This document shows, piece after piece, positions 45,231 to 55,427 of a stretch of 64,000 bases of DNA. Position numbers and translations under genes: made by a program. The notes beneath the pieces were generated by a model. The model searched no databases. It was not told the origin of the DNA and was given only the letters and a program-made list of their open reading frames with translations. The DNA comes from Megaustenia siamemsis (taxonomy: Eukaryota > Mollusca > Gastropoda > Stylommatophora > Ariophantidae), in assembly GCA_032433765.1 (NCBI GenBank), contig JAVIAB010000051.1:50069530-50133529 (forward strand). Direction: 5' to 3'. How positions within the stretch are numbered: position 1 is the first letter of the stretch; each line of letters starts with the position of its first letter.

Positions 45231-45639
45231 TATGGAAATAAGAATAGTAATAGGACACTTTTTATACAAAACTTCGCAGCCGCAGGCAATCTGATCTTCA
45301 GAAGTAGATCAGTCCAGCAAGTGTTTCGGCTCTTTAACGGCTTGACACTCTAAGGGAGGTGGGTCATGATTCCCAGGCGTCGACCTCCTGCTGCATTGCC
45401 TATAAGGCTTACACTATATACTCGACACAAAATAACTACACTTACTCTACCCAAAACTTCTGTTCGAATACGGTCTTTACTTACCTGTCTTGACTTTAAC
45501 CCAGCACATTGATGTTCTCTTCAGTCGTATAAAGTGGCTGCTAATTGCAACGTCCTTTTATAGGCCCGCGTACATGTTGGAGCGGAAGCTGGTAATAGGT
45601 GATAAGAATTGGTCGGGCTGGGAACTTCTTGCAACCACC

Positions 45640-45950
45640 AGGTGTAGCACACCCTACGTCGATGATGTAATCTGTAATCGCTTATTGCCACGCCTCGTCC
45701 AGGATTAAACTGTTGCTACGCTGTTAACTTAAGTGGGAGTCCGGAGTGGTCACAGTGTAAATTAGTCGAAGAGTTGTCCGACCATCAAGTTATTGGGAAC
45801 TTCGTTGTCTGAACTGTCGACGCCGGAAACGCCCGGTGTTGCTCACCTACAGATTTAATAACTTCTTATCGTCGCGCCTCGGATATTCTAGTACTAAACT
45901 GTCCCTACGCTGTTGGCTTACGTGGGAGTCCGGAGTGTTCGAGGTGTAAT
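45640..45950 (+). repeat. Diverged direct duplication, ~187 bp apart
   Basis: CGCCTCGTCCAGGATTAAAC..CTACGCTGTTAACTTAAG..GGGAGTCCGGAGTG at about 45690-45760 is repeated as CGCCTCGGATATTCTAGTAC..CTACGCTGTTGGCTTACG..GGGAGTCCGGAGTG at about 45876-45950. Two old tandem copies of unknown origin. Confidence 0.65.
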
Positions 45951-46322
45951 GTTACTAATTTAGAACTTTGGGGAAGACACACCCATGTGCAAAGAGATGT
46001 GATAAAGTTGATGGCGCTGGATAGAACACACGCTGTGGAAGCCACTGTAACAGATCGTCATTATACTCCCCAGAGGAAACATATTACTAATTTTCTTAAA
46101 GAAGAAACGTGGGAACAGACAATGAAAGGATGGAAAGACATGGAATGATTATGAGATAATGGCACTAGTCTTGACGGCTTGGTAAGTGTTTTTGAAGTAC
46201 TATGTTTCTTAGAGAGCCGAAAGGGTAAAGAGAAGAAGTAATAATAATCAGGCAAATGAACTCACACTCGTCTGGTCTGTAGTGACTGCAGCAATCTTTC
46301 AACAGCTGTGGCTTCTGAGCTA

Positions 46323-47090
46323 TAGTCCGTTCAGAAATTCATAACCACACTTGAATTAGCTTTACGTGATAACCGTTTGTTATTTTGCTTTCAACTTTTG
46401 CATGTAATCTTATAATATTGATGTCGTTATAGAAATATTTTTTGCTCTGAGAAATTTGATCTAGTTTAAAAGTTTTCTTCTTTAGGCTATATTAAATTCA
46501 CCCTGTTCGAATTTGACACCATTTTAGGATATATACATTAATTTGGTGCGGTCGTTCACGTAAAATAGTTTGGCTATTGCAGAAACACTAAGTTCAGGAA
46601 AATCCCGTGCACAAAACTGAATTGTTATTGAACGACATGACGCACCACGGTCTGGGCATTAATTACCGAAGGGAAGGCGTATCTTTATTAATTTTGTGAA
46701 GACTCAGTAGACAATTTGTTGACTTTAAATACCAACATTTATATCTAAATTACAATGAGTTTGAAATGCAAATTTATAACTATGCAAAAGGTTACTGTTT
46801 TACTATATCAGCACTTCCTTAGGGAATTCAAGATGGGACAAAGTGCCTACTGCATCAAATACAAAAGAGCAAATTAGGACATGGCTTGCGAATGAAAATG
46901 TCAAATTTGACGACACATATTTAAAACCCGAATTGTTACAACTTGTGAAGAATACGTATAAGAAAAAGGTGTACCATGTTGACAAAATCATTGAGAAATA
47001 CGGCCACACTAATTGTAACCAATTGAATTCATGTTTGCAAATACACATAACGAACAACACCCACAATTAAGCACTATGTAGATACGCTTC
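46323..47090 (+). mobile_element. Mariner-like element copy 3, deletion derivative
   Basis: The left end, TAGTCCGTTCAGAAATTC, follows TA at 46321-46322. The first few hundred bases resemble the 5' UTR of copy 1 (for example GATGTCGTTATAGAAATATT). A jump then leads to an internal transposase fragment (46825-47025: DKVPTASNTKEQIRTWL, DDTYLKPELLQLVKNTY, YHVDKIIEKYGHT). Most of the coding region, including the DDE residues, and the right end are absent. It abuts the left end of copy 1 at 47091. The protein differs clearly from copies 1 and 2b, so it is the oldest or a distinct subfamily. Confidence 0.7.
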
Positions 47091-48404
47091 TATAGTCCGT
47101 TCAGATTCGTTTGCCTAGACATTAATTTATTTTTTTCAAAAACTTATTGTTCATTTGCATTGATCTTTTGAAGTTAGGTTTAGAATACTAATGTCGCTAT
47201 AAAAATATTTTTTATCAAAGAAATGTGATCCAGTTTCAAAGATGCCTTATTTAACCTATATTAAAAAAAGTTAATCGATATTATAAACACCGGCGGGATT
47301 ATGTAGATGCTTACATCTCACAGCTGATTCTTTAACATATAGGCATGACCTTCACGGCTGAATGCGCACCGTCCTAAAATAGTTATGTTTCCACTATAAA
47401 TTTTTATAAAGAAATGTTACATATGAAATTTCCCGTTTAGCACAAAATGACATTTTAGCCGAAACCGGAAATTATGTGACGTCAAAATCACGGCCGTAGA
47501 CTCGAGTTCGAGTCATAATTCAGAGGCAAATCTCAATATTTACAGAAAGGAGGCGGCACTATCCATATTATCTTCTGCAAGTCTATGTGAGAATGAATAT
47601 AAAGGTAAAATATTTTACTGAGCATGACATTGCTATAAAGATTTATCAATACTTCTGCAGAGAGCGTAAAAAGGGACATCTTTATTGTTCTTTATCAAAC
47701 CCTGAGAAGAGAACAATGCATATTTTAGGTTTGTGTAAACGTTCATTTGATCGAATAGTTAAAGGAAGCGGATATTTATTGCCAACAAATGCAAGAAAGC
47801 AAGGAAGGAAAGAAACGTTAGACAGTTTTGATAAGGACCTAGTAAAAAGAGAAATCTGTCGAATGTTTGATATAAACGAAGAAGTGACACTTAGAAAGTT
47901 GAAGCTTTGGCTGAAAACTAACAACGACATTGAAATATCAAAAACTTCATTATGGAAAATATTAAGAAGTGCAGGCTTCACCTTTAGAAAGTATGCTGGT
48001 GGAAAAAAACATTATTTGTGAGAAGCCACATCTAGTAGCTCTTAGAAGCAAGTATTTACGTGAAGTGAAGGAAATGCGCGAAAATGATTATGATATTGTT
48101 TATTTAGATGAAACTTGGATCAACGCTCATCATACAAATGAAAAGGAATGGCAGTTAGCAGATGGAAGTATTAAAAGATCAGTACCAAGCAGTAAAGGGC
48201 AACGTTTGATAGTTGCACATGCAGGTAGCAGACATAATGGGTTGTTGCAGAATGCTCATCTCGTTTTCATTTCAAAATCCATAGACAATAGAGACTACCA
48301 CTCCGAAATGAATGGGCACATATTTAAAGACTGGATCGAGAAAAGCAAAAGTAAAAGTAAAGTACCCCCGTCACGCCAAGTGGCGTATAGGGAAATATGG
48401 TGTT

Positions 48405-49890
48405 CTTCTACCTTTTAGCTCCCAGTGGAGCATAGGTCTTCAACAAACACTTTCCAAGTCGTTCTGTTTTTTGCAATTCTTTTAAGATCATTCCATGTCT
48501 TCCCCATCATCTTCATCTCTGCTTCAATCTGTCTTCTCCAAGAATTCCTTGGTCTTCCTCTTTGTCTTTTCCCCTGGGGATTCCAAAAAAGGGCCTGTTG
48601 TGTAATACTCTCAGTTGGTTTCCGTAGTGTGTGTCCTATCCATCGCCATCGTCTTCGCTGTATTTCTTTATCCACTGGTATTTGACCGGTACATTTCCAT
48701 AATTCCACGTTAGTGACTTTGTCCTGCCATTTCCATCCCTTTATTCTGCGCAAGCATCCATTAATGAAAGTCTGTACCTTCGTGATTGTCAATTTTGTTA
48801 TTCTCCATGTTTCACAGCCATATAATAGAACCGACTTAACATTGGAGTTGAAAATTTGTATTTTTGTATTTAGCCTAATTTCTTTGGATTTCCATATGTT
48901 TCCCAGTGCAATGAAAGCTCCTCTTGCTTTTGATATCCTTATTTTGGTATCGTTTTCTGTTCCTCCCTCTTTATCTATATTACTGCCCAGATATATATAA
49001 GATTGTACGTCTAGTAGAGGTATTTCTCCTAGTTTTATTTGGTTATTGCCAACTGCATTAATTCTCATAATGTTGGTCTTATCTCTATTAATCTTTAGTC
49101 CTAGCTGCTGTGATCTCTCATCTAATATACTCATTTTATCTTGCATCTGTTGGTGGCTGTGTGATAGGAGAGCTATGTCATCAGCAAAGTCTAAATCATC
49201 AAGTTGTTTGGTCAGTGACCACTGGATCCCATTTCTGTTGTTTTGAGTTATTTTCATAATCCAATCTATGGCCAGTAGAAAGAGAAATGGAGACAGAAGG
49301 CATCCTTGCCTTACTCCTGTTCTTATTTCAAATGCTTCTGTAAGCTGTCCTTCATGCACCACACTACTATTTGTTCCTTCATACATTGTTTTTATCAGGT
49401 TAATAAACTTTATGGGGATTCCATAATGACTCAGCAACTTCCAAAGCATTCTTCTGTCTAAACTATCAAATGCCTTTTCGTAATCTATGAATCCAATATA
49501 AAGTGGGGATTTTAGTTCTAAACTCTGTTCAACTATTATACGTAGAGTAGTTATTTGATCAGCACATGATCTGTTCTTCCTAAAACCTGCTTGTTCATCT
49601 CTCAAGTGTTTCTCTATAGCCTCTTTTAGTCTCTCCAGAATGATTCTGCCTAATATTTTTCCTGGCACTGATAGTAGCATAATTCTCCTATAATTTGTGC
49701 ACTCCTGTAAACTTCCTTTCTTTGGTAGTTTGATCATATAACCTTCTCTCCAGTCTTTAGGTATTTCTTCCCTCTCCCAGATTTTATCCAATAGATTATG
49801 TAACATCTTGGTAGAGGTGTTAATATCTGCTTTGATGGCTTCCGAAGGAATTTCATCTGGTCCTGTGGCTTTACCATCTTTTAATAGTTT
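48405..49890 (-). mobile_element. LINE-D, 5'-truncated insertion nested in SINE1
   Basis: Bracketed by the 13 bp duplication GAAATATGGTGTT (48392-48404 and 49891-49903), which is SINE1 sequence. The element ends only about 10 bases after its stop codon (minus strand ..TAAAAGGTAGAAG), with no poly-A or simple tail. It is the youngest layer of the nest. Confidence 0.93.
48415..49890 (-). CDS. LINE-D reverse transcriptase, 5'-truncated but uninterrupted
   Basis: An open frame of about 491 codons from the truncation point to the stop; the first Met is at 49806. It starts at the finger motif KDGKATGPDEIPSEAIK and then shows YMIKLPKKGSLQECTNYRRI, GFRKNRSCADQI, the A motif FIDYEKAFDSLDRRML, the RQG box GVRQGCLLSPFLFLLAIDWI, and the C motif LDDLDFADDIALLSH with two aspartates. 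It continues with SYIYLGSNIDKEGG, LLYGCETWRITKLTI, RRRWRWIGHTLRKP, GKRQRGRPRNSWRRQIEAE and the end FVEDLCSTGS. The core RT motifs are intact, but the endonuclease and N-terminal parts are missing. It is the longest uninterrupted LINE frame in the window. Confidence 0.88.
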   Translation of the reverse strand, partial: KLLKDGKATGPDEIPSEAIKADINTSTKMLHNLLDKIWEREEIPKDWREGYMIKLPKKGSLQECTNYRRIMLLSVPGKILGRIILERLKEAIEKHLRDEQAGFRKNRSCADQITTLRIIVEQSLELKSPLYIGFIDYEKAFDSLDRRMLWKLLSHYGIPIKFINLIKTMYEGTNSSVVHEGQLTEAFEIRTGVRQGCLLSPFLFLLAIDWIMKITQNNRNGIQWSLTKQLDDLDFADDIALLSHSHQQMQDKMSILDERSQQLGLKINRDKTNIMRINAVGNNQIKLGEIPLLDVQSYIYLGSNIDKEGGTENDTKIRISKARGAFIALGNIWKSKEIRLNTKIQIFNSNVKSVLLYGCETWRITKLTITKVQTFINGCLRRIKGWKWQDKVTNVELWKCTGQIPVDKEIQRRRWRWIGHTLRKPTESITQQALFWNPQGKRQRGRPRNSWRRQIEAEMKMMGKTWNDLKRIAKNRTTWKVFVEDLCSTGS

Positions 49891-50679
49891 GAAATATGGT
49901 GTTAGTGACCCTATATTTTACAGACCTTCAGCACATGATTTTTGGGGTAATGTGGTCAGTATTAAAAGAATAGAAAAAAATCCGGTATCCATTTAAGGCT
50001 GGGTCAACCCAGAAGCCGTCGGTTGGGATCGAACCCTACCCCTTGTCCGTGGTAGCCCAGTTCACTAACCACTGAGCTATCGCGGCTCGATCGAGAAAAG
50101 TATCCTTCCAATATTAGATCGACCTTCTTGTCTGATAATGGACAATGCTTCATACCATAACGTAGTTAACGTAGAAGATAGAATCCCAACATCATCAAGT
50201 ACAAAAGATGCAATCAAAACGTGGCTCATAAAAGAACACATACAAGTTAACGACAGCTACTTGAAAACCCGAATTGCTTAGCCTTGTAAAACAGACACAA
50301 CGTACAAAGATATTTAAAATAGACAAGTTAATTCAAGAACATGGCCATAGATGTTTGAGACTACCTCCATATCATGCACACTTAAATCCTATAGAACTTG
50401 TTTGGGCAAAAGTTAAAGGACACGTAGCATATACAAATAAAACTTTCAAATTATGCGATGTTGAGACACTTACAAATCAGGCTCTATCAAATATAAATAA
50501 AGACTACTGGGTAAAATGTGAGGATCATGTGTTACGACAAGAAGAGGAATATTGGAAAAAGGATGGTTTGTTGTTTGTTCAGCCGAAAGCAGTAATCGAC
50601 CTATTTGACTCGTCTGATTCTGAATGATCATTACTCTGATTAAGTCTACAGATAAATAGTTTGATTTGCAAAATTTCCT

Positions 50680-50950
50680 AGTTGATTTGTTAAACAGTTT
50701 ATTGTTCAAGACCACCCAAGCAATCAAAAAATATGTTATAAGCAAACCAACAACCATTACTTTGAATGGAAGCCTGCTTGAGTCAGTACAGAAGTTGAGC
50801 TATCTTGGATCCACTATTACAGCCACACTTTCCTTAGATGAGGAACTAAATGTACGTATTTGAAAGGCAGCGACAACATTTGGGAAACTCACACCAAGAG
50901 CATGGAACTATATCAAATTGACTCTACGAACAAAAGTTCTATATATAATT
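50680..50950 (+). pseudogene. LINE RT fragment inside the 3' part of mariner-like copy 1
   Basis: The frame 50666-50863 reads KPTTITLNGSLLESVQKLSYLGSTITATLSLDEELNVRI, then a stop and KAATTFGKLTPRAWN. This is the well-known post-palm LINE block (VNGxxLxxVxxFxYLGSTxS, then xxEVNxRIxKAxxAFGRL). No ends or target duplication are visible. It is a separate family from the others here. Confidence 0.7.
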
Positions 50951-51237
50951 TAAAATTTGTATACTTGCCACCCAGTAAAATTTTATGGACACGCCTATGG
51001 GTCATCGTTGCACTAGATTACTGTAAAACATTTTGATTAGGGTCAAATAATAGTTACATGGGCAAAGATCAAAGGAATTCGCCGCTTTAAGAAAACCGTT
51101 ATAGCTAGACATCGAGTAACACATATGTTCTCGTGACATGGACATTTTAACACCGTATGCCAAAAATCATGTGAAATCATCAAGAACTTTTTGAATTATA
51201 AATCATAACATCTCGGCAAACGATTCTGAACGGACTA

Positions 51238-52244
51238 TAGTAATAGTTACAGTGTTACAGGTCCTATATCCCAGTAACAATTTTGAGCAAGTAGTAGTTA
51301 CAGTGTTCTACACTGTTTCTTGCTTTGATGGTGCAGACTGTAATAGATTGACTTGTCCATCTTTTGATGTTACTCGTCCATGTTAGTCTTGATCTGCCTC
51401 TGCCTCTTTTACCTTGTATTTTCCCTTCCAATATTACTTTTAGTAGGCTGTTGTGTCTTTTAACATGCCCCAAAAATGTCATTTGTCTTGTCTTAATTGT
51501 ATTTAGTAGTTCTCTTTTTATTTTCAGTTGTTTTAAAACTTCATCGTTTGTTTTCTTTTCTTTTCATCCAATTCTACCTATTCTTCTATAAATCCACATT
51601 TCAAAGGCTTCAATTTTCTGTTCTGTTTTCTTGTCTAATGTCCATGTTTTTTGCACTTTACAGGAATATTGAGAAGATGTAACATTTTGCCATTCTTAGT
51701 TCAGGTCCTATATACCAGAAACAATTATGAGCAGGTTGTAGTTACAGTGTTACAGGTCCTGTATACCAGAAACAATTCTGAGCTAGTAGTGGTTATAGTG
51801 TTACAGGTCCTACATATCATAAAAAATTTTGAACAAGTAGTAGCTACAGTGTTACAGGTCCTATATACCAGAAACAATTCTGATCTAGTAGTAGTTACAG
51901 TGTTACAGGTCCTATATCCCAGAAACAATTCTGATCTAGTAGTAGTTACAGTGTTACAGGTCCTATATACCAGAAACAATTTTGAGCAAGTAATAGCTAC
52001 AGTGTTACAGGTCCTATATACCAGAAACAATTTTGAGCTAGTAGTAGTTACAGTGTTAAAGGTCCTATATACCAGCAACAATTTTGAGCTAGTAGTAGTT
52101 ACAATGTTAAAGGTCCTATATAACAGAAACAATTTTGAGCTAGTAGTAGTTACAGTGTTAAAGGTCCTATATACCAGAAACAGTTTAAAGCAAGTAATAG
52201 CTACAGTGTTACAGGTCCTATATACCAGAAACAATTTTGAGCTA
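51238..52244 (+). repeat. 51 bp minisatellite, left block
   Basis: Units of GTAGTAGTTACAGTGTTACA, GGTCCTATATACCAGAAACA and ATTTTGAGCTA. About 11 full units run at 51690-52244, with two partial units before an RTE-A fragment at 51306-51700. The unit length of 51 is a multiple of three, so long open frames on both strands are artefacts. It begins exactly at the TA that flanks copy 1. Confidence 0.93.
51306..51700 (-). mobile_element. RTE-A fragment inside the 51 bp array
   Basis: Minus-strand RTE-A C-terminal region (FLGHVKRHNSLLKVILEGK, IKRWTSQSI; the block readable up to the NGxxxxTKxIxAxLK boundary). Both ends are truncated: the family's ATG tail and the last ~55 bp are missing. No target duplication other than array sequence was found. 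Confidence 0.85.
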
Positions 52245-52857
52245 TAGCTTGTTTCATAACTCGTGCCCAACTTTTAAAATCGATAGCTTTTTAACCGCTT
52301 GTTGTAAGTTGTTCAAAATTTGCATGTAAAGTTATAATGATTAGAACCCAACAGGGAATTAATTTCATTTTTAAAAAAAACATTTTTTTATTACTGTTGC
52401 TTATTTGATTTATATAAATGTATAACGACCCATTGATGTAGTCAAAACTTAATGTTTACAGTATTTTAAGTTAAAAATAGCGAGTAAAAATCCATACACG
52501 GTAAAATTGACGTGTTTGCACGCTTTCGCCGTGGTTTTTTGACACAATTAGACACTTGTAAAAAACACGAGAAATTGTGTGTTCCATTTCCGTTCATTCA
52601 GAGGTCGAGACGTGGAACGATAACATTTATCATGAGTCTTAAAATGAAATTCTGAAGTTTACAAAACATCGCAATAAAAATGTATGCCTAATTTTCCAAA
52701 GAGGCTAAACGAGGAAGATTATTTCATTCTTTAGAAAACTCTGAGAATAGGACAAGACACATTTTGGATTTATCTAAACGGTCATTTAATCGCTGGATTC
52801 AAGCACGTGACCGTCAATGTTCAAAATATACAAAATCACAAGGAAGAGCAAAAATAA
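52245..52857 (+). mobile_element. Mariner-like element copy 2a, 3'-truncated
   Basis: The left end, TAGCTTGTTTCATAACTCG, follows TA (52243-52244) in the 51 bp array. The 5' UTR is followed by a decayed start of the transposase (MSLKMKF, stop, then FSKEAKRGRLFHSLENSENRTRHILDLSKRSFNRW). After about 75 codons it breaks off directly into the 51 bp array at ACAATTTTGAGC. No catalytic residues or right end remain. Confidence 0.8.
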
Positions 52858-53072
52858 ACAATTTTGAGCAAGTAATAGCTACATTGTTACAGGTCCTATA
52901 TACCAGAAACAATTTTGAGCTAGTAGTAGTTACAGTGTTAAAGGTCTATATACCAGCAACAATTCCTAACTAGTAGTAGTTACAGTGTTAAAGGTCCTAT
53001 ATACCAGAAAAAATTCTGAGCAAGTAGTAGCTACAGTGTTACAGGTCCTGTATACCAGAAACAATTCTGAAC
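52858..53072 (+). repeat. 51 bp minisatellite, middle block
   Basis: About four units of the same array, between copies 2a and 2b. Confidence 0.9.
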
Positions 53073-53074
53073 TA

Positions 53075-53099
53075 TAGTTCGCTTCAGATTTTTTGCCTC
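53075..53099 (+). repeat. Left terminal inverted repeat of copy 2b
   Basis: TAGTTCGCTTCAGATT followed by TTTTGCCTC. Preceded by TA. This is the expected binding and cleavage end for the transposase. Confidence 0.88.
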
Positions 53100-53588
53100 A
53101 CTTCAAAAAACCACAGCTCAGCAACCATTTGTGCTACAGTGCTGATATTTTGCATGTAACCTACTGAATCTCATAACGTAATAGAAAAAATAAATTCATT
53201 GCAAACAAACTGCTGGTTTTTCTTGTGCGCTTGCTTACCAGGAGGATAAAAGTATGATTAAACTTGGGCACATTTGAATCAAAATTTAAGAGTATTTACC
53301 CCTTCCATATCACTTCAAGAATGATTTAAACATCTTCATTTGGGAATTTCCTTTATATGTTGGTGGGTAAAGGCACCGGTTTACACTATTGAATTGCAAA
53401 TGTCAGATTTTTGTCAATATTTGCACATATGTGTAGCAAATTTCTCTTATATTCGGTGCGCAATTCTGGTTTTGCACTTACTGGATTAAAATTGTCAACT
53501 TTTTGTATCACGTCATTAGTATAGCGTCACCAAAAATACAAAATCAAATTATTTACATAGGCGTGTTTTGTGAGTTGTGCCCTTAACA

Positions 53589-54866
53589 ATGAGTTTAAAG
53601 TTGAAATTTGTTACTGAACAAAATATTACAAAGAAATTATATTTATATTTTTGTAGAGAGGCAAAACGAGGGAGTCTATATCACAGCATATCAAATCCTG
53701 AAAAGAGAACGATGCACGTGTTAGGTTTAAGTAAACGGTCGTTTCATAGATCAGTGAAAAATGTTCAATGTGAATGTTCAAGGAAAGAAAGAAGTCGAGG
53801 AAGAAAACATTTGTTAGACAGTTTTGACAGAGAACTTGTCCGCAGAGAGATTTGTAAAATGTTTGACTTAGGGGAAGAAGTTACCATAAGGAAACTTAAG
53901 ATTTGGCTTAAAAAGAACACCAGTATTGATGTATCAAAAACTACACTATGGAGAAGTGTGCGGAGTTTAGGCTTCACTTTTAGAAAATATTCTTGTGGAA
54001 GAAACATCATTTGCGAGAAACCTCATTTAGTAGCTGCAAGAAGCAAATATTTACGTGAAGTTAGACAAATGCGTAATGAAGATTATGACATTGTGTACTT
54101 GGACGAAACATGGATTAATGCCCACCACACAAATGAAAAAGAATGGCAGTCATTAGATGGGACTATTAAAAGGTATGTACCTAGCAGCAAAGGAAAGCGC
54201 CTTATAGTGGCACATGCTGGGAGCAAAAATAATGGCCTGGTGGAGAATGCTGAACTTGTTTTTATTGCAAAGTCAACTGATAACCAGGATTATCATTCAG
54301 AGATGAACAGTCATATGTTCAGAGATTGGATTAAAGACACTCTTTTGCCTTTATTAGATCGACCATCTTGTTTGATCATGGATAATGCATCTTACCATAA
54401 CAAAGTGGCACAAGAAGATAAAGTTCCAACATCATCAAGCACTAAAGCTGAAATAAAGACATGGCTGACAAGGGAACAAATACCATTTAACGATATGTAT
54501 CTCAAGCCTGAATTACTTTCACTTGTAAAACAGATACAACGGCCAAAGATATTTCAAATAGATAAATTAATTGAAGAACATGGTCATAGATGTTTGAGGC
54601 TGCCTCCATATCACTCACACCTAAATCCTATTGAATTAGTTTGGGCAAAGATCAAAGGGCAAGTAGCATCCGAAAATAAAACTTTCAAATTATCTGATGT
54701 TAAAGAGCTTACCAATGTTGCTATTTCAAACATAGACAAAGATTATTGGGCTAGTTGTGAAGACCATGTTATGGTTGAAGAAGATAAGTATTGGAGAAAC
54801 GATGGTCTGTGGGTTATTCAACCAAAAATGGTAATACGTCTATTAGATTCGGCAGATTCTGAATAA
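53589..54866 (+). CDS. DDE transposase, IS630-Tc1-mariner superfamily, intact, long D-E spacing
   Basis: 425 codons with no internal stop. The ATG at 53589 (MSLKLKFVTEQ) is chosen because the upstream extension would need a GTG start and is not shared with copy 1, whose protein aligns from its own ATG. Residues about 15-55 and 95-130 look like two helix-turn-helix units for TIR binding (KRSFHRSVK; VTIRKLKIWLKK..SKTTLWRSVRSLGF). The catalytic triad is D172 (VYLDETWIN), D265 (LIMDNASYH) and E349 (HLNPIELVW). The D265-E349 gap is 83 residues, far longer than the 34 or so of Tc1/mariner, and close to the DD82E group I recall as Sailor. The C-terminus is acidic (DSADSE). The protein should catalyse cut-and-paste transposition at TA. 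Activity is untested. Confidence 0.9.
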   Translation: MSLKLKFVTEQNITKKLYLYFCREAKRGSLYHSISNPEKRTMHVLGLSKRSFHRSVKNVQCECSRKERSRGRKHLLDSFDRELVRREICKMFDLGEEVTIRKLKIWLKKNTSIDVSKTTLWRSVRSLGFTFRKYSCGRNIICEKPHLVAARSKYLREVRQMRNEDYDIVYLDETWINAHHTNEKEWQSLDGTIKRYVPSSKGKRLIVAHAGSKNNGLVENAELVFIAKSTDNQDYHSEMNSHMFRDWIKDTLLPLLDRPSCLIMDNASYHNKVAQEDKVPTSSSTKAEIKTWLTREQIPFNDMYLKPELLSLVKQIQRPKIFQIDKLIEEHGHRCLRLPPYHSHLNPIELVWAKIKGQVASENKTFKLSDVKELTNVAISNIDKDYWASCEDHVMVEEDKYWRNDGLWVIQPKMVIRLLDSADSE

Positions 54867-55427
54867 AACTCATTTGTTTGAACTTACTGAAGTGACTTTG
54901 TTGGAGTTGGAAACTCTGGATACGGACCACTTCAGGAACTGTTTTTTTAGTGAGTTGACGATGTATTCTGTGTTCTTAAAATAAATAATTTCTATTCGGT
55001 GAATGTTCGGCCTATTTTGATTTGATTCAATATTAGTTGTATAATTAAAAGAGCCCAATCCAAATGGGTAGCATGTTGTGAAAAAGTGCAATTGTGGCGG
55101 TTTATTCCCCTATACACCTTCAGGCATGACAGGAACACTTACTTACTTACTCTCTTATTATAAAGTAATAATGTCCCTTATATAAAAATAAAAGTTACGC
55201 CTTTTCCTCTAAAAAGTGTAAAAGATCTTCATTTACCGTACATTCTGTTTTTTGTGTCAAAATAAATACAAATATGAAGGAGATCAAAGGAAGTTGCCGC
55301 TTTGAGGAAACGGTAACACATACGATAATTTAAATGATAAATTCGTTACGTCATTGAAAATCTAAGGTCGCATGCAAAAAATCATGGTATTCTATCAGAC
55401 GGTTTTCGAGATATTACTGGAATTAGG

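Larger units (their letters stand above)
48346..50088 (-). mobile_element. SINE1 nested in the mariner-like copy 1, itself split by LINE-D
   Basis: The 12 bp duplication GATCGAGAAAAG (48334-48345 and 50089-50100) from the transposase coding sequence brackets it. The 3' part (48346-48404) has CCCCGTCACGCC-AAGT-GGCG and TATAGGGAAATATGGTGTT. The 5' part (49891-50088) runs from GAAATATGGTGTTAGTG through the GGCTGGGT body to the head AACCACTGAGCTATCGCGGC. Near full length once LINE-D is set aside. Confidence 0.93.
47593..50627 (+). pseudogene. Transposase of copy 1, broken by frameshifts and nested insertions
   Basis: Same protein as 53589-54866. The start ATG is 47593 (MNIKVKYFTEHDI). The N-terminal helix-turn-helix region runs to FTFRKYAGG, where an extra A in a homopolymer (about 48006) shifts the frame. 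The next frame has IVYLDETWINAHHTNEKEW (first catalytic Asp) and runs to DWIEKS, where a SINE1 (itself holding LINE-D) interrupts at 48346-50088. It resumes with DRPSCLIMDNASYHN (second Asp), meets another one-base insertion near YLK..PE (about 50265), and ends with RLPPYHAHLNPIELVWAKV (Glu) and SDSE at TGA 50625-50627. Clearly inactive. Confidence 0.88.
47093..51237 (+). mobile_element. Mariner-like element copy 1 (IS630-Tc1-mariner), interrupted
   Basis: Terminal inverted repeats at 47093-47118 and 51212-51237 match at 24 of 26 positions (TAGTCCGTTCAGA-T/A-TCGTTTGCC..) and are flanked by TA (47091-47092, 51238-51239). The span of 4145 bp includes a 1755 bp nested block (SINE1 plus LINE-D plus one target duplication). 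The net length of about 2390 bp agrees closely with the 2378 bp intact relative at 53075-55452. A LINE RT fragment also lies in its 3' part (50680-50950). Confidence 0.88.

Noticed and set aside
53577..53588. Four-residue N-terminal extension of the transposase
   Set aside because: It would require a GTG start. The homologous copy at 47593 also starts at an ATG aligned with 53589.
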